A stretch of 64,000 nucleotides of DNA, taken from positions 854,747-918,746 of the forward strand of contig NZ_KN322987.1 in NCBI RefSeq assembly GCF_000774145.1. Reading direction: 5' to 3'. The notes beneath the pieces were generated by a model, which saw nothing but the letters and a program-made list of their open reading frames with translations, searched no databases and was not told the origin of the DNA. How positions within the stretch are numbered: position 1 is the stretch's first letter; every line of letters starts with the position of its first letter. Below, piece after piece: positions 28,600 to 38,214 of the stretch. A program made the translations under genes and the position numbers. Source of the stretch: Pseudomonas mediterranea CFBP 5447. Its GTDB lineage: Bacteria; Pseudomonadota; Gammaproteobacteria; Pseudomonadales; Pseudomonadaceae.

Positions 28600-28909
28600 T
28601 GTCGGGTTTCCTCGTGGCACGATGGCGCTTGGAAATGTGTTCGTAGAGGCGAATGTCTTCAATACTGTCCAGCACAGGCAGGAACAGTCCTTCGAGTTCC
28701 TTGCTGCGGCCCAGGACCATTGCTACACGAACGACATTCTCGAAGCCGACATTGCGCCCTGCCTCCAGATTGGACACGGTATTAGTCCCGATGCCTGCGC
28801 GCCCGGCGACCTCGGCTTGCGTCATCTGCTGAGCCAGCCGCTCCATGCGCAGGCGCTCGCAAAGTCGCTTGACGATCTCATCCGGCTTGCTGAAGCCTAA
28901 ATCCAACAT
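28592..28909 (-). CDS. hipB: HipB-type XRE antitoxin/repressor
   Basis: A 105-residue protein with one Cro/C1-type helix-turn-helix (MTQAEVAGRAGIGTNTVSNLEAG, about residues 29-51). It sits directly before hipA and overlaps it by 8 bases, the standard antitoxin-first order. HipB proteins bind the toxin and repress their own promoter, which here should lie in the 28910-29118 interval. That interval is AT-rich compared with its surroundings and holds no other gene. Confidence 0.85.
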   Translation of the reverse strand: MLDLGFSKPDEIVKRLCERLRMERLAQQMTQAEVAGRAGIGTNTVSNLEAGRNVGFENVVRVAMVLGRSKELEGLFLPVLDSIEDIRLYEHISKRHRATRKPDNA

Positions 28910-29118
28910 AATGGGTATCTCGTTACCTTAGCCCTTGCTAATTCACAACACTATAAGGTCAAGACTAGCACAGCGTAAGAAAACTTAATTCCCTTAAAAC
29001 AAGGCTTAAATAGGTATATCTGCGGTTAATCAACAGTATATTGGAATTAGATCAGACATCTGCCTCTGCATCCCCTTCGGTGCTACGCTTTGAGTCCGCA
29101 AGAGAAACTCAATCACCA

Positions 29119-30276
29119 TCACTCCTTCTCCAACATCCCGATCACCTCATACGGCGTCTGCAGGTCACGCTCGGGAATCTCCCAGATCAGCAGCTTGGGG
29201 GGCGTATCCCGAAAAGCCGGGTTGCTGAAGTACTGGTTGGCGCCGCCGGAGAATTCGCCACCGTCCTTGGCGAAACTTCCCACCGGAGCGCCCAGTGCCA
29301 GTTCGAGAAAACCCACGAAATTGGAGTTGCGCGAGAACGAGGTGCCGATCAGCGCGACGTTGGGCAGGCCTTCATCGCCAAACAGATCGTCGAGGTTGTC
29401 GCCGCCGTTCTCGGCAGCTTGCGGCTGCTCGCTGACTTGGGTGGCCGCGACGGTTTCCGGGGTGGGTTGCCAGCTCAGCGGCAGCCAGTCGATGCCGGCC
29501 AGATGCACGAGGTCACCTGCACGCAAGGCCGCCGGGTTGGTGAGGGTTACAAAGGTCTTTTGTGGCGTGGCGCGAATACCCATTCCCTGGACCTGTTGCG
29601 CAATTGCCCGGGCCGCCGCATTGGCGCCGCTCTCGCTCCAGTGTGTGTCGGTGCGCAGGTAAGCCGACGCGCCCAGCGGCTGCAACGTCGGCGCCAGGTT
29701 CAGCGCCGGTACCCCGGCCTGGCTCAGCGTGTTGGTCCACTCCTCCGCCCGCCGGGCCAGTTCGGTCGGACGATCCAGGCCACACAACTGCTCGGCGGCG
29801 ATGCGGCTCTTGTCCGGCACCACCGCCACCAGCAATTGAATGCCGCGCTGGTTCAGTCGCCGTTGGACGTCGATCACTGCCTTCGCCTTGGCCTCGGCGT
29901 TGGCCCGGGCATGGCGGTTGATGCGCATCTCATCGGTGAGGAACAGCCAGCCCTGGCAACCCGGACGCACCCGCGGCCCGGTGTCATGGAACAGCAGCCA
30001 ACTGGCGCCGCGCTCCAGGTTGGCGGCCTGTTCCGGGAACCAGGCGTTGGACAGCTGCTTGGCGATGCGGTGGGTGACATCGCCATGCACCACCGCATCG
30101 CGGGTCAGGTTGGCCGGCAGCATTTGCACCTTGCCGCTGAACAACAGCCAGCCGCAGGAGATCAAGCCGACACCGAGCAAGCCGATCAGTGTGTAGCCGC
30201 AGATTTTGCTGGTTCGGGTAACCAGATCACTAGGGGGTGGCGGTGCGCTGGGCGCAGACTTCTTTGGCGTCGTCAT
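29119..30276 (-). CDS. wssI: Cellulose O-acetylation protein WssI (AlgJ/AlgX-like)
   Basis: A 385-residue protein with a short cytoplasmic N-terminus and one membrane anchor (about 24-46), placing the rest in the periplasm. It has SGNH-type acetyltransferase features of AlgJ/AlgX: DTHWSESG for the Asp-His pair (near 208) and GTSFSRNS with the likely nucleophilic Ser (near 305). In P. fluorescens SBW25 the wssFGHI genes add acetyl groups to cellulose; this protein should perform or assist the final transfer. Its start overlaps the wssH stop by one base (TGATG). It is the last gene of the operon here; no wssJ follows. Confidence 0.88.
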   Translation of the reverse strand: MTTPKKSAPSAPPPPSDLVTRTSKICGYTLIGLLGVGLISCGWLLFSGKVQMLPANLTRDAVVHGDVTHRIAKQLSNAWFPEQAANLERGASWLLFHDTGPRVRPGCQGWLFLTDEMRINRHARANAEAKAKAVIDVQRRLNQRGIQLLVAVVPDKSRIAAEQLCGLDRPTELARRAEEWTNTLSQAGVPALNLAPTLQPLGASAYLRTDTHWSESGANAAARAIAQQVQGMGIRATPQKTFVTLTNPAALRAGDLVHLAGIDWLPLSWQPTPETVAATQVSEQPQAAENGGDNLDDLFGDEGLPNVALIGTSFSRNSNFVGFLELALGAPVGSFAKDGGEFSGGANQYFSNPAFRDTPPKLLIWEIPERDLQTPYEVIGMLEKE

Positions 30277-31691
30277 CAGAACTGAAAGTACAGGAAAGGC
30301 ACGGCTTCACGGCTGGCGATCAGAGCGAACGACAGCAGGAATCCGGCCACGGGCCAAAGGGCGACAGCCAATGCGAACCACACATTGCCCGCCAGTCGTC
30401 TTTCACAGCGTACCTGCCAGATCGGCAGGATCACGCACACCACCCCCAGTAGCGCCGCCAGGCCATGCACCGGGCGCAACGTCACCGCCAGCGCATCGCC
30501 AAGGGCAAACCCGTGCAGGCCGAACTGCCCGGCGTACAGGGTCATGGCCGAGTGGAAATCCGGGGCGCGGAACAGTGTCCAGGCCAGGCAAACGAACAAC
30601 AGCGTCAACACATGGGACAACGCACGCGGGACGGCCGGCAGGTTCGAGCGCGACCAGGCGCGGTCGACACACAACGCCACGCCATGGGCCGACCCCCACA
30701 GCAAGTAGTTCCAGCTGTCACCGCCATGCCACAGCCCGGCAATGGCCATGGTCAGGAACAGGTTGCGATAGGTTTTCCAGACACCGTGACGGTTACCGCC
30801 CAGGCCAATGTACAGGTAATCGCGCAACCAACTGGACAGCGACAAGTGCCAGCGCCGCCAGAAGTCCTGGATGCTGCTGGCCAGGTACGGCCGGTTGAAG
30901 TTTTCCGGGAAATGAAACCCCAGCATCAGCCCCAGGCCGATCGCCATGGCGCTGTAGCCGGCGAAGTCGAAAAACAATTGCAGCGAGTACGCCAGGCAAC
31001 CGATCCAGGCGTCGACGAATGAGGGGTTTTCCAGATGGAAAGCCACGTCCACCAACGGCGCCAGGGTGTCGGCCACCAACACCTTCATGCACATGCCGAC
31101 CATGAAGCGACGGGCACCAAGGGAGAAGTTCTGCCAGTTGAACCAGCGCTGTACCAGCTCGCGGCGGACCCAGTCATAACGAATGATCGGGCCGGCAATC
31201 GAGTGGCCGAACATGGAAATGTAGGTGGCGTAGTTGAGGAAACTGCGTTCCACCGGCACCGTGTGGCGGTGCACATCCACCAGATAGGAAATCGCCTGCA
31301 ACACGATGAACGACAGCCCGGCCGGCAACGCGACTTTCTGCCATTCCAGCGGCATCGCGCCGTAGCTGGTGATCAGGTCGTTCCAGGTGCCGGCGACGAT
31401 GTTCGCGTACTTGTACCAGCACAGCACGGCGGTGTTGAACACGATCAGCGCGACCAGCAGCCGCAAGCGCCCACGGGCGTCCTCGCGGGAACGGTCGACC
31501 AGCAGGCCGCCGACCCAGGCGACGATGGTCAGCACGATGTGCAACGACAGGAACAGCGGGCTCAGCCAGCCGTAGAACAACCAGCTGCCCGCCAGCAGCA
31601 CCCCGTTGCGCCAGCCGTGGGGAACCAGGGCGTAGATCAACAGGAAGGCCGGCAGGAACAGCGTCAGGAACTCGAGCGAGGCGAAAACCAT
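30276..31691 (-). CDS. wssH: Membrane-bound O-acetyltransferase WssH (AlgI-like MBOAT)
   Basis: A 471-residue polytopic inner-membrane protein of the MBOAT family. It shows the conserved block DFWRRWHLSLSSWLRDYLYI and the catalytic His in LWHGGDSWNYLLWG. By analogy with AlgI it moves acetyl groups from the cytoplasm across the membrane for modification of periplasmic polysaccharide, here cellulose, working with WssI, WssG and WssF. It is 18 bases after wssG and overlaps wssI by one base. Confidence 0.92.
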   Translation of the reverse strand: MVFASLEFLTLFLPAFLLIYALVPHGWRNGVLLAGSWLFYGWLSPLFLSLHIVLTIVAWVGGLLVDRSREDARGRLRLLVALIVFNTAVLCWYKYANIVAGTWNDLITSYGAMPLEWQKVALPAGLSFIVLQAISYLVDVHRHTVPVERSFLNYATYISMFGHSIAGPIIRYDWVRRELVQRWFNWQNFSLGARRFMVGMCMKVLVADTLAPLVDVAFHLENPSFVDAWIGCLAYSLQLFFDFAGYSAMAIGLGLMLGFHFPENFNRPYLASSIQDFWRRWHLSLSSWLRDYLYIGLGGNRHGVWKTYRNLFLTMAIAGLWHGGDSWNYLLWGSAHGVALCVDRAWSRSNLPAVPRALSHVLTLLFVCLAWTLFRAPDFHSAMTLYAGQFGLHGFALGDALAVTLRPVHGLAALLGVVCVILPIWQVRCERRLAGNVWFALAVALWPVAGFLLSFALIASREAVPFLYFQF

Positions 31692-31709
31692 GGCGACAGC
31701 GCAATCCGA

Positions 31710-32378
31710 TCAGTGGGACAACGTGTCCGTGGCGGCCAGGAGGCGAGGTCCGGTGGCAGTCGGCAGCAGCAAAACGCTGTAGCGCTCGCCTGCCTTCAGT
31801 TCACCCAGATCCAGCGCGGGGCCGACATTGGCATTGGCGCAGACCAGTTGCACCGACAGCTTCACCGGGTTGATCGAGCGGCGTTGCAGGTTGCCTTCGG
31901 TCACGCCTTTGAACAGATCGGCGGTGCGACCTGCGGGGCGCAGGCTGGCATCGACGCAGCTGCTGTCCAGGTTGAAGAAGCCCAGCGAGGCCTTGAGGCC
32001 GTTGAAGTCGTCCGGGATGTCATGCACGGTCACTTGCCTGAGCCCCTTGCCGTCCGCAAGCGCGACCACGGTGGCGAATTCGCCGGGCTCGGCTTTTACT
32101 TCCAGCGCCAGGCGCTGCTCGCCGCTGACCAGGGTGCCCTTGATGGCGCTGCTGGCCGTGACCGGGAAAAACAGCGAGGCCGGCTGCGCCGCGTCCAGCT
32201 TCAGCGGCGGTTGGCCTTCCTGGGCAATGACCTGCATCGGCTCGGCGCTGCCGTTGACGAAGCGAATGAACGCAGCATCTTCGGCGGGACCGGTCGGGTA
32301 CAGCGGGATGTCCGCCGCCACCACGTTCAAGCTCGATAGCAACAGCGCAGCCGCGCTCAGCACCTTGGCGTTGGTCAT
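31710..32378 (-). CDS. wssG: Cellulose acetylation accessory protein WssG (AlgF-like)
   Basis: A 222-residue exported protein: a signal peptide (about 1-21, cut near VVAADIP) followed by a beta-rich domain resembling AlgF, the periplasmic adaptor of alginate acetylation. It begins in the wssF stop (ATGA overlap) and is followed by the MBOAT gene, the usual order in wss operons. It carries no catalytic motif, so a scaffolding or acetyl-relay role is likely. Confidence 0.85.
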   Translation of the reverse strand: MTNAKVLSAAALLLSSLNVVAADIPLYPTGPAEDAAFIRFVNGSAEPMQVIAQEGQPPLKLDAAQPASLFFPVTASSAIKGTLVSGEQRLALEVKAEPGEFATVVALADGKGLRQVTVHDIPDDFNGLKASLGFFNLDSSCVDASLRPAGRTADLFKGVTEGNLQRRSINPVKLSVQLVCANANVGPALDLGELKAGERYSVLLLPTATGPRLLAATDTLSH

Positions 32379-33043
32379 TTTTTCGCCCCTTTGCTGCTCA
32401 GCGCTTCAGGCGGCAGCTTGCCCAGTGCAGCGCCGATTGCGGTGCCCCAGGCCTTGTAACCCGCCACGGTGAAATGCTGACCGTCGGTGGTGACCCATTG
32501 GCCCGGCTTGGAGAAGGTCAGCGAGTCGATATAGGTGCAAGGCGCGACGTTGCTGGCCAGAAACTGCGACATCAGTTGGGTACGCGCATCGTTCTTCTGG
32601 TACATGCCGCCGGCCTTGCCCCACGCTGGGCCGACCCAGGCACATTTGGTGCCGGTGGCAGCGATGGCCTTGGTCAGGCTGGTCACGCTCTGCCAGGCCC
32701 AGGCCTTGGGAAATGCCGGTTTGTCGTAGGACGCCATGGTGTCGCCGATGACCAGTACGACCAGGTCGGGCTTGTCCTTGGCGATCAGCTCGGCGATAGG
32801 CGTGGTGGTCGCGTCACGGCCCTTGATCTCGATCTTGGCGGTGCCCTTTTGCTCGGCGCCACAGTCGACTTTCTTGCTGATCAACCAGTCGCCGGCGCTG
32901 GCGCCACAGGCGCCGATGGAGTGAACGATCGCGCCCTGGCGGGTGAGATCGGCATTGAGCGGCTCCATCAGGTGGTCCGCAAGGCTCATATGGCTTTCGC
33001 CGAGCACCAGAAGGGTCAGGCCGGCAAGGGCAGAGGCTGGCAT
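32375..33043 (-). CDS. wssF: Cellulose acetylation protein WssF (SGNH hydrolase-like)
   Basis: A 222-residue protein with a hydrophobic N-terminus that may act as a signal or anchor. It has an SGNH-type block I (LGESHMS) and a C-terminal DGQHF block (Asp/His). The block I residue order GESH differs from the common GDS, so the nucleophilic Ser assignment is tentative. In SBW25, wssF belongs to the acetylation set of the cellulose operon. It starts 15 bases after bcsC, with GGAG just upstream, and overlaps wssG. Confidence 0.82.
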   Translation of the reverse strand: MPASALAGLTLLVLGESHMSLADHLMEPLNADLTRQGAIVHSIGACGASAGDWLISKKVDCGAEQKGTAKIEIKGRDATTTPIAELIAKDKPDLVVLVIGDTMASYDKPAFPKAWAWQSVTSLTKAIAATGTKCAWVGPAWGKAGGMYQKNDARTQLMSQFLASNVAPCTYIDSLTFSKPGQWVTTDGQHFTVAGYKAWGTAIGAALGKLPPEALSSKGAKK

Positions 33044-33058
33044 AGGTATCTCCGGGAA

Positions 33059-36000
33059 TCAGTTCGAATAAGGTGAGCGGTAAGGGCTGACCGGTAGCGC
33101 CATCGGGCTGCCCGTCATGTCCTCGAACATGTAGCGCGCATACAGGCCACCATTGAATTGTTGATAGTCGCTGGCGTTGTCCACGCCGATCGTTGCGCCC
33201 AGGAAAAAGCGCGAACCGAACTTGTACTCGCCGGCTGCCGCCAGGCTGTAGCCCACCCCGGTTTTGCTCTGGCCGGCGTAGCGCGAGTCGTTGGCCGCCT
33301 GGCGGTCGCTGTCGTTCGGGAAGAAATCGGCGCCGTCCTGCTGGAAGTGCTGGATGCCCACCGAACTCTTGACCTGATAGGTAAAGCGCTCGGTACGCTG
33401 CTGCCAGGTCACCGGCACGCCCAGGGCGAAATAGCTTTGCGGGCTGAAGTAGCCGCCGTGCCCGTACGTGAAGAAGTCCTGGTTGTTTTCGTAGCCCAAG
33501 GCGGTGGCGCTCAGGCCAACGGTGAGCGAGTGGTCCTGCGTGTTGTCCAGGTACCAATAGACGCCGCCACCGAGCTCACCCCGGGTGTTGGATTCGACAT
33601 TGTGGCCCACCAGTTCGTGCACGGAGCCATACCCGTAGGCACCGACCTGCGAGTCGTCGTAGCTCAGTTCGCCACGCACACCGTTGGCGGTCACCCCGCC
33701 CCACGATCCACCGCCAGCACGCTTGTCGGTGGTACCGGCAAACGACGTCAGGCTGTCGGTGACCGCGCGACGCGACGCCGCGACGCGGTAACGGACGTTG
33801 GCGTTGCTATCCAACGGGCGATCGACACTCACGCCCCCCACCGCCGTCGTGTACTTGAAACCGATCGGCGTGGTCCCGACATCGGCCTTGATGCCTTCAT
33901 CGGGACGCTCGTACGCCACCCCGACGCCGACGCCTTCGGCGCGCTGCGAACCGATACCGGAGGTTGCGCTGGAGACGCCGCCGAAACGACTGGCGGCCTC
34001 GCCCTTCACACTGCCGGCCGTGAGCGCGACGGGAGTGATACGCACGGCCAGGCGGTTATCACCGGCCGGTACGTTCACTTCGAACGGCGTTTCAACGTCC
34101 GTCAGTTTGCTCAGGCCCGATTCGCTGTTGTTGCTGCGAACGCTCAACCCCTGGGCGACGTAACCGCTGCGCTCCTGAAGAATATCGTTGAGGGCACGCT
34201 GAGCCGAGCTTGTCGAATCGACGACGGTCATTACCGTTCGAGGTTGCGGCTGGGCATTGAAGGGGTTGCCCTGGGCGACCGCGGTACCGCGCACGGAGGC
34301 CGCTTGAGCGCTGTTCCGCGGCTGGCCTGGGTAGGCATCGGCAGGCACGCCATCGGCACTGGCGAGCATGACGCCGCCGTTGAGAATGGCCTCCGCCGGT
34401 GGTGGGATGGCCGACGCCGGTGCACGCAAGACCTGCCGACGCTGCCCTGCTCCGCCGGCGAACGGGTTCGCCGCCACGCTCATTGCGCCAGGCTGGGCGG
34501 CGAGGCTGCGTTGCTTCTCGCTCTGCTCGATGGCAACCGCTTTACGTAGCACTTCAGTCGCCTTGCCGCTGTTGCCCATCGCCCGGTAGATGCGTGCGAC
34601 TTCAGTCAACGATTCTGGATCGTAGTTCTGCAACGCCATGAACTGTTCCAAGGCATTTTCCGCGTAGCCGTTGTCGTGGGCGAGTACGGCAGCATCGGCC
34701 GCGTTCAACAGCACCAACGGGTCGTTCGGGTTGCGCTTGAGCAGGGGTTTGTACAAGTCGAAGGCCTTGGCGTTGTCGCCATTGGCGGTGTACATCCTGG
34801 CCAGTGCCGAGGTCGCGGCGACATCGCCCGGACGTTGGGCCAACGCTGGCGCCAGGGTGTCGTAGGCCGCCGCCAGATCACCGCCTTCGCGCAACCGGTC
34901 AGCCTGACGGATACGGTACAGGTACAGCACATCGTCATAACGCTTGCGGGTCGCGACGCTCAGCGGCTGGTTCTGCAAGCTGTTCAGGATGGAATTGACC
35001 TGGGCGTCGTCGCCGGTCTTCAGCAGCAAGGAGGCGTATTGCAGCATCAGGTCAGCGGACGGCGCGCTGCCTTGGGTCAGCAACGAACGCATCATCGACA
35101 GCGCCTGCTCGACATCGCCCGCGTCGACATAGGCCGACGCCAAGGTCGCCGTGCGCTCAGGGCTACGAGCGGCCATCGGTTGCAGGCGATCGAGCAAAGC
35201 CAGGGCTTCCTGACGCTGCCCGCGCTTGGCCATGGCGGCCGCCAGATTGATTTGCGTGGTCAACGTGACTCGATCCGCCAGCTCGTTCATATCCGCGCTG
35301 CGGCGGTCGACGGGAATCCGGTTGATGGTGGCCTGGGCGTCTTTCCACTGCTCCATTTCCACCGACAGTAAAGCACTGGTGTACAACGCATCGACGTTGT
35401 CCGGGTGACTTTTGAGAAAGGCGTCGATCAGGTCACGGGCCTTTTTCGATTCGCCGGTTTTCAGATACAGGCGCGCGAGGCTGAAACGCGTCCAGACATT
35501 CTCCGGATCGCTGTTCACTGCATCGATCAACGCGTTCTGGGCACTGCGGATATCGCCACGTTGCTCGGCCACGCTGGCCATCTGGGTGGAGCGCAACGCA
35601 CGCAGCTGGCCGGTGTTGCCGAGCTTGGCCTGTTCAGCGGCAGGCAGGCTGTCCAACAGGCTCAAGGCTTCATCGGCCTGCCCGGTCTGCGACAACACAT
35701 TGACCAGGCCGCGGATCGCCTGCGGGTTGCCAGGCTGGTTCGCCAGTACCTGACGGTAGTTGGCGGCTGCGCTGTCGAACTGGCCGGCCTGGGCCTGGAT
35801 GTCGGCCAGGGTCAGACGAGCGTCCAGGCCATTGGGATTCATCCGCATGGCCTGGGCGACGGCTTCGGTCGCCTTGGCGGTCTGTCCTTTGGCCTGCAGG
35901 TCACGGCCTTGTTGCAACAGCGCCCAATAGCGAACGCCGTTCAAGGCGGGTTTCCAGCGAGTGCCACCGGTGCTGATCGCCCGGGTCAACAGTTGCTCGG

Positions 36001-36982
36001 CTTCGGGGTAACGGCCTTGCTGCTGACGGACCACACCCAGGCCGCCCAGGGCATCGCTGTCATCCGGACGGGCCTTGAGGCGCGCCTGGAAGGCCGTTTC
36101 CGCGCCGGCCTGATCGCCCTTCTCCAAGGCCCGCAAGCCGCTGGCCACCAACGGGTCCTGCTGCCAGCTGGAACCGCCAGCGGTAGCCGCTTTCTGGTGC
36201 CCCTTGTTCATCTGGTCACGGATTTCCTGGTCGTCCGGGTGAGCCTTCAGGAACTCTTCGAACAACGGCACCTGGGCAGCCGTCGGCGGGCCGATCCAGA
36301 CCAGCGCCAAACGCCAGCTTTCATCGGCGTCACCGGCGATTTCCACGCGCTTGGTCAACCTGGCGAGCACCCGAGCGCCCTCGGCACGGCTGTCTTCGTG
36401 GCGAATCAGTTGCTTGCCATAGAACAGCGCCAGGATCGCGTCATCGGGGGTTTCGCGCAGCAGGCGCTCCATGCCCTGGCGTGCTTCGGCCCAGCCGTCG
36501 GCATTGAAGGCCAGGTTGTTGTAATACTCTCGCCCTACCGTGCCTTCCGGGGTCAGGCCGTTGAACATCTTGCGAAATACGTCGGTCGCTTTGTCGCGCT
36601 CACCGGCGTCGACCAGGCGACGGGCCTCATCCAGGCGCGCCTTGTTGTCCGGCCTGGCCAGCGCGATGTCCTGCTCCAGTTGACGAGCCATCCAGGGTTG
36701 CGGCGACAAGGCTTGCAGGCGCGCCAGGTATTCCTGGGCCTGTTGCGGCTTGTTCTGCTTGACGCCGATCAGCCCCATGCCATAGAGGGCATCGACCTGA
36801 TTCGGATCCAGGCGCAGGACTTTCTGCCAGATCTCGGCAGAGCGCGACGCATTCGAGCGGGCTTGCCAGTACTGGCCCTGTTCGACCAGTTGGGCCTGGA
36901 TGTCCGTGCCTTCGGCATGAACACCGGAGGCGATCAGCGCAATGAAAACTGCAACAGCTAGCGTGGAACGGCGCGGGCGCAT
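33059..36982 (-). CDS. bcsC: Cellulose export outer-membrane protein BcsC (WssE)
   Basis: A 1307-residue protein. It has a signal peptide (about 1-23, cut near VHAEG), a long periplasmic run of TPR-like repeats (about 30-800), then a C-terminal BcsC outer-membrane beta-barrel (about 960-1307). BcsC forms the channel that carries the cellulose chain out of the cell. The segment between the TPR and barrel parts, rich in Ala, Pro and Gln (about 830-930), looks like a flexible linker. It overlaps the bcsZ gene by 25 bases. It is called wssE in SBW25. Confidence 0.92.
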   Translation of the reverse strand: MRPRRSTLAVAVFIALIASGVHAEGTDIQAQLVEQGQYWQARSNASRSAEIWQKVLRLDPNQVDALYGMGLIGVKQNKPQQAQEYLARLQALSPQPWMARQLEQDIALARPDNKARLDEARRLVDAGERDKATDVFRKMFNGLTPEGTVGREYYNNLAFNADGWAEARQGMERLLRETPDDAILALFYGKQLIRHEDSRAEGARVLARLTKRVEIAGDADESWRLALVWIGPPTAAQVPLFEEFLKAHPDDQEIRDQMNKGHQKAATAGGSSWQQDPLVASGLRALEKGDQAGAETAFQARLKARPDDSDALGGLGVVRQQQGRYPEAEQLLTRAISTGGTRWKPALNGVRYWALLQQGRDLQAKGQTAKATEAVAQAMRMNPNGLDARLTLADIQAQAGQFDSAAANYRQVLANQPGNPQAIRGLVNVLSQTGQADEALSLLDSLPAAEQAKLGNTGQLRALRSTQMASVAEQRGDIRSAQNALIDAVNSDPENVWTRFSLARLYLKTGESKKARDLIDAFLKSHPDNVDALYTSALLSVEMEQWKDAQATINRIPVDRRSADMNELADRVTLTTQINLAAAMAKRGQRQEALALLDRLQPMAARSPERTATLASAYVDAGDVEQALSMMRSLLTQGSAPSADLMLQYASLLLKTGDDAQVNSILNSLQNQPLSVATRKRYDDVLYLYRIRQADRLREGGDLAAAYDTLAPALAQRPGDVAATSALARMYTANGDNAKAFDLYKPLLKRNPNDPLVLLNAADAAVLAHDNGYAENALEQFMALQNYDPESLTEVARIYRAMGNSGKATEVLRKAVAIEQSEKQRSLAAQPGAMSVAANPFAGGAGQRRQVLRAPASAIPPPAEAILNGGVMLASADGVPADAYPGQPRNSAQAASVRGTAVAQGNPFNAQPQPRTVMTVVDSTSSAQRALNDILQERSGYVAQGLSVRSNNSESGLSKLTDVETPFEVNVPAGDNRLAVRITPVALTAGSVKGEAASRFGGVSSATSGIGSQRAEGVGVGVAYERPDEGIKADVGTTPIGFKYTTAVGGVSVDRPLDSNANVRYRVAASRRAVTDSLTSFAGTTDKRAGGGSWGGVTANGVRGELSYDDSQVGAYGYGSVHELVGHNVESNTRGELGGGVYWYLDNTQDHSLTVGLSATALGYENNQDFFTYGHGGYFSPQSYFALGVPVTWQQRTERFTYQVKSSVGIQHFQQDGADFFPNDSDRQAANDSRYAGQSKTGVGYSLAAAGEYKFGSRFFLGATIGVDNASDYQQFNGGLYARYMFEDMTGSPMALPVSPYRSPYSN

Positions 36983-38214
36983 GACGTCTCCCAGGACAAA
37001 GTGAGCGTTCCGTCATCACGGAACTGGTAACGCTTCTCTGCCCAACCCAACCCGAACAGGCTTAGCATGACGTTGTAATAGAGAGGATCGGCACCTTGGT
37101 CGCTGCCTTTAGCGAATGCCGCAGCAATACCGTCCTGGGCGCGACGTTGTTGTTGCTCGGCCAACCAGGGGTGCCCCTTGGCAATGAAATACGGCACCAG
37201 CGCCGCCGAATAGCCGAAGGGCCCGGTGCCATCGACCGCAGCGGACATCACCTGGGCTTTTTCTGGCGGGACACCCGTCGATGCCGTGCTTTGAACCATG
37301 CCATCCAGGGCTTCCAGGAGCTTTGGAGCCACCGGATCGGTCTTGGGTGTCATCCCTGCCCACAGGTAGACGCGGATCGCGTCGTAACTGCCCAGTCCAC
37401 CCTTGATCGGATCGATCACGAACAGCCCGGACTGCGCGGAAGTCCCGCGATAACCCACCCAATCCGCGACATAACCCTTGGGGCTGGCACTGCGGACCAG
37501 TTTGACGGTGTTGTCCGCGATATCCTTCCATGGCCCTTTCGGTTGCTCTTTGGCCAGTCGCAGGAGCAATGGCCGAGGCAGATAGCTCGGGTTCAGGCGC
37601 CACAGATGATCTGGCTGAACGAAACCTTCGGGGCCCGGCAAGAGCATTTTCCCGAGGCCCGGCAACGTGACGACCAGTTTCGACTCAATGCTCTTGAGCA
37701 ACTGCAGCGCTTCGACCCGGTACTCGGGACGCTGCCACAGCCGCGCCGCTTCGAGCAGCGAATAGACGATCCACAGGTCGGCGTCGGATGCCGAGTTGGC
37801 ATCCTGGAGTTGCCACTGCCCGTCCTTGCCCTGCCCCCACAGCCAGCCCGGCAGGCGGGTCGCGGGGTCCGAGCCGAGCAGGTTGGCGCGGGTCCAGGTC
37901 CACAGGTGCTCGAAGCGCGCCTGATCGTTCCCGATCAGCGCGAAGAGCATGCCGTAGGACTGCCCTTCCGACGTGCTGTGGTTGGCCTCCATGCTGGAAG
38001 ACAACATCCGGCCATCGTCCTGGATGTAGCGCGTGGCCCAGGATTCCCACAGGGGCCAGGCCTTGGCGGCACACGTCGGCTCCGTCGCGAACGACGGCAA
38101 GCACGTCAAGGACACGAGGGAAGCCAGCATGGCGCAGGCAGTGCTGCGCAGCCAACTGCCGGGCAAGGTCCGACGCACGTTCATCGATACGGTCTCACGG
38201 TCACGCTCAGACAC
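36958..38214 (-). CDS. bcsZ: Periplasmic endo-1,4-beta-glucanase BcsZ (WssD), GH8
   Basis: A 418-residue glycoside hydrolase family 8 cellulase. A signal peptide ends near SFATEP. The catalytic acid Glu is in SMEANHSTSEGQSYGM (near 75) and a conserved Asp in SASDADLWIVYSLLEA. BcsZ trims nascent cellulose in the periplasm and is needed for normal export. ATG 38214 overlaps the bcsB stop by 8 bases; ATG 38184 (MNVRRTLPG) would give a more usual signal-peptide length and is a fair alternative. Confidence 0.92.
   Translation of the reverse strand: MSERDRETVSMNVRRTLPGSWLRSTACAMLASLVSLTCLPSFATEPTCAAKAWPLWESWATRYIQDDGRMLSSSMEANHSTSEGQSYGMLFALIGNDQARFEHLWTWTRANLLGSDPATRLPGWLWGQGKDGQWQLQDANSASDADLWIVYSLLEAARLWQRPEYRVEALQLLKSIESKLVVTLPGLGKMLLPGPEGFVQPDHLWRLNPSYLPRPLLLRLAKEQPKGPWKDIADNTVKLVRSASPKGYVADWVGYRGTSAQSGLFVIDPIKGGLGSYDAIRVYLWAGMTPKTDPVAPKLLEALDGMVQSTASTGVPPEKAQVMSAAVDGTGPFGYSAALVPYFIAKGHPWLAEQQQRRAQDGIAAAFAKGSDQGADPLYYNVMLSLFGLGWAEKRYQFRDDGTLTLSWETSCARAVPR

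Noticed and set aside
28920..29118. HipB operator upstream of hipB
   Set aside because: No pair matching the known TATCC-N8-GGATA operator was found; the AT-rich spacer may hold another operator, but none could be supported.
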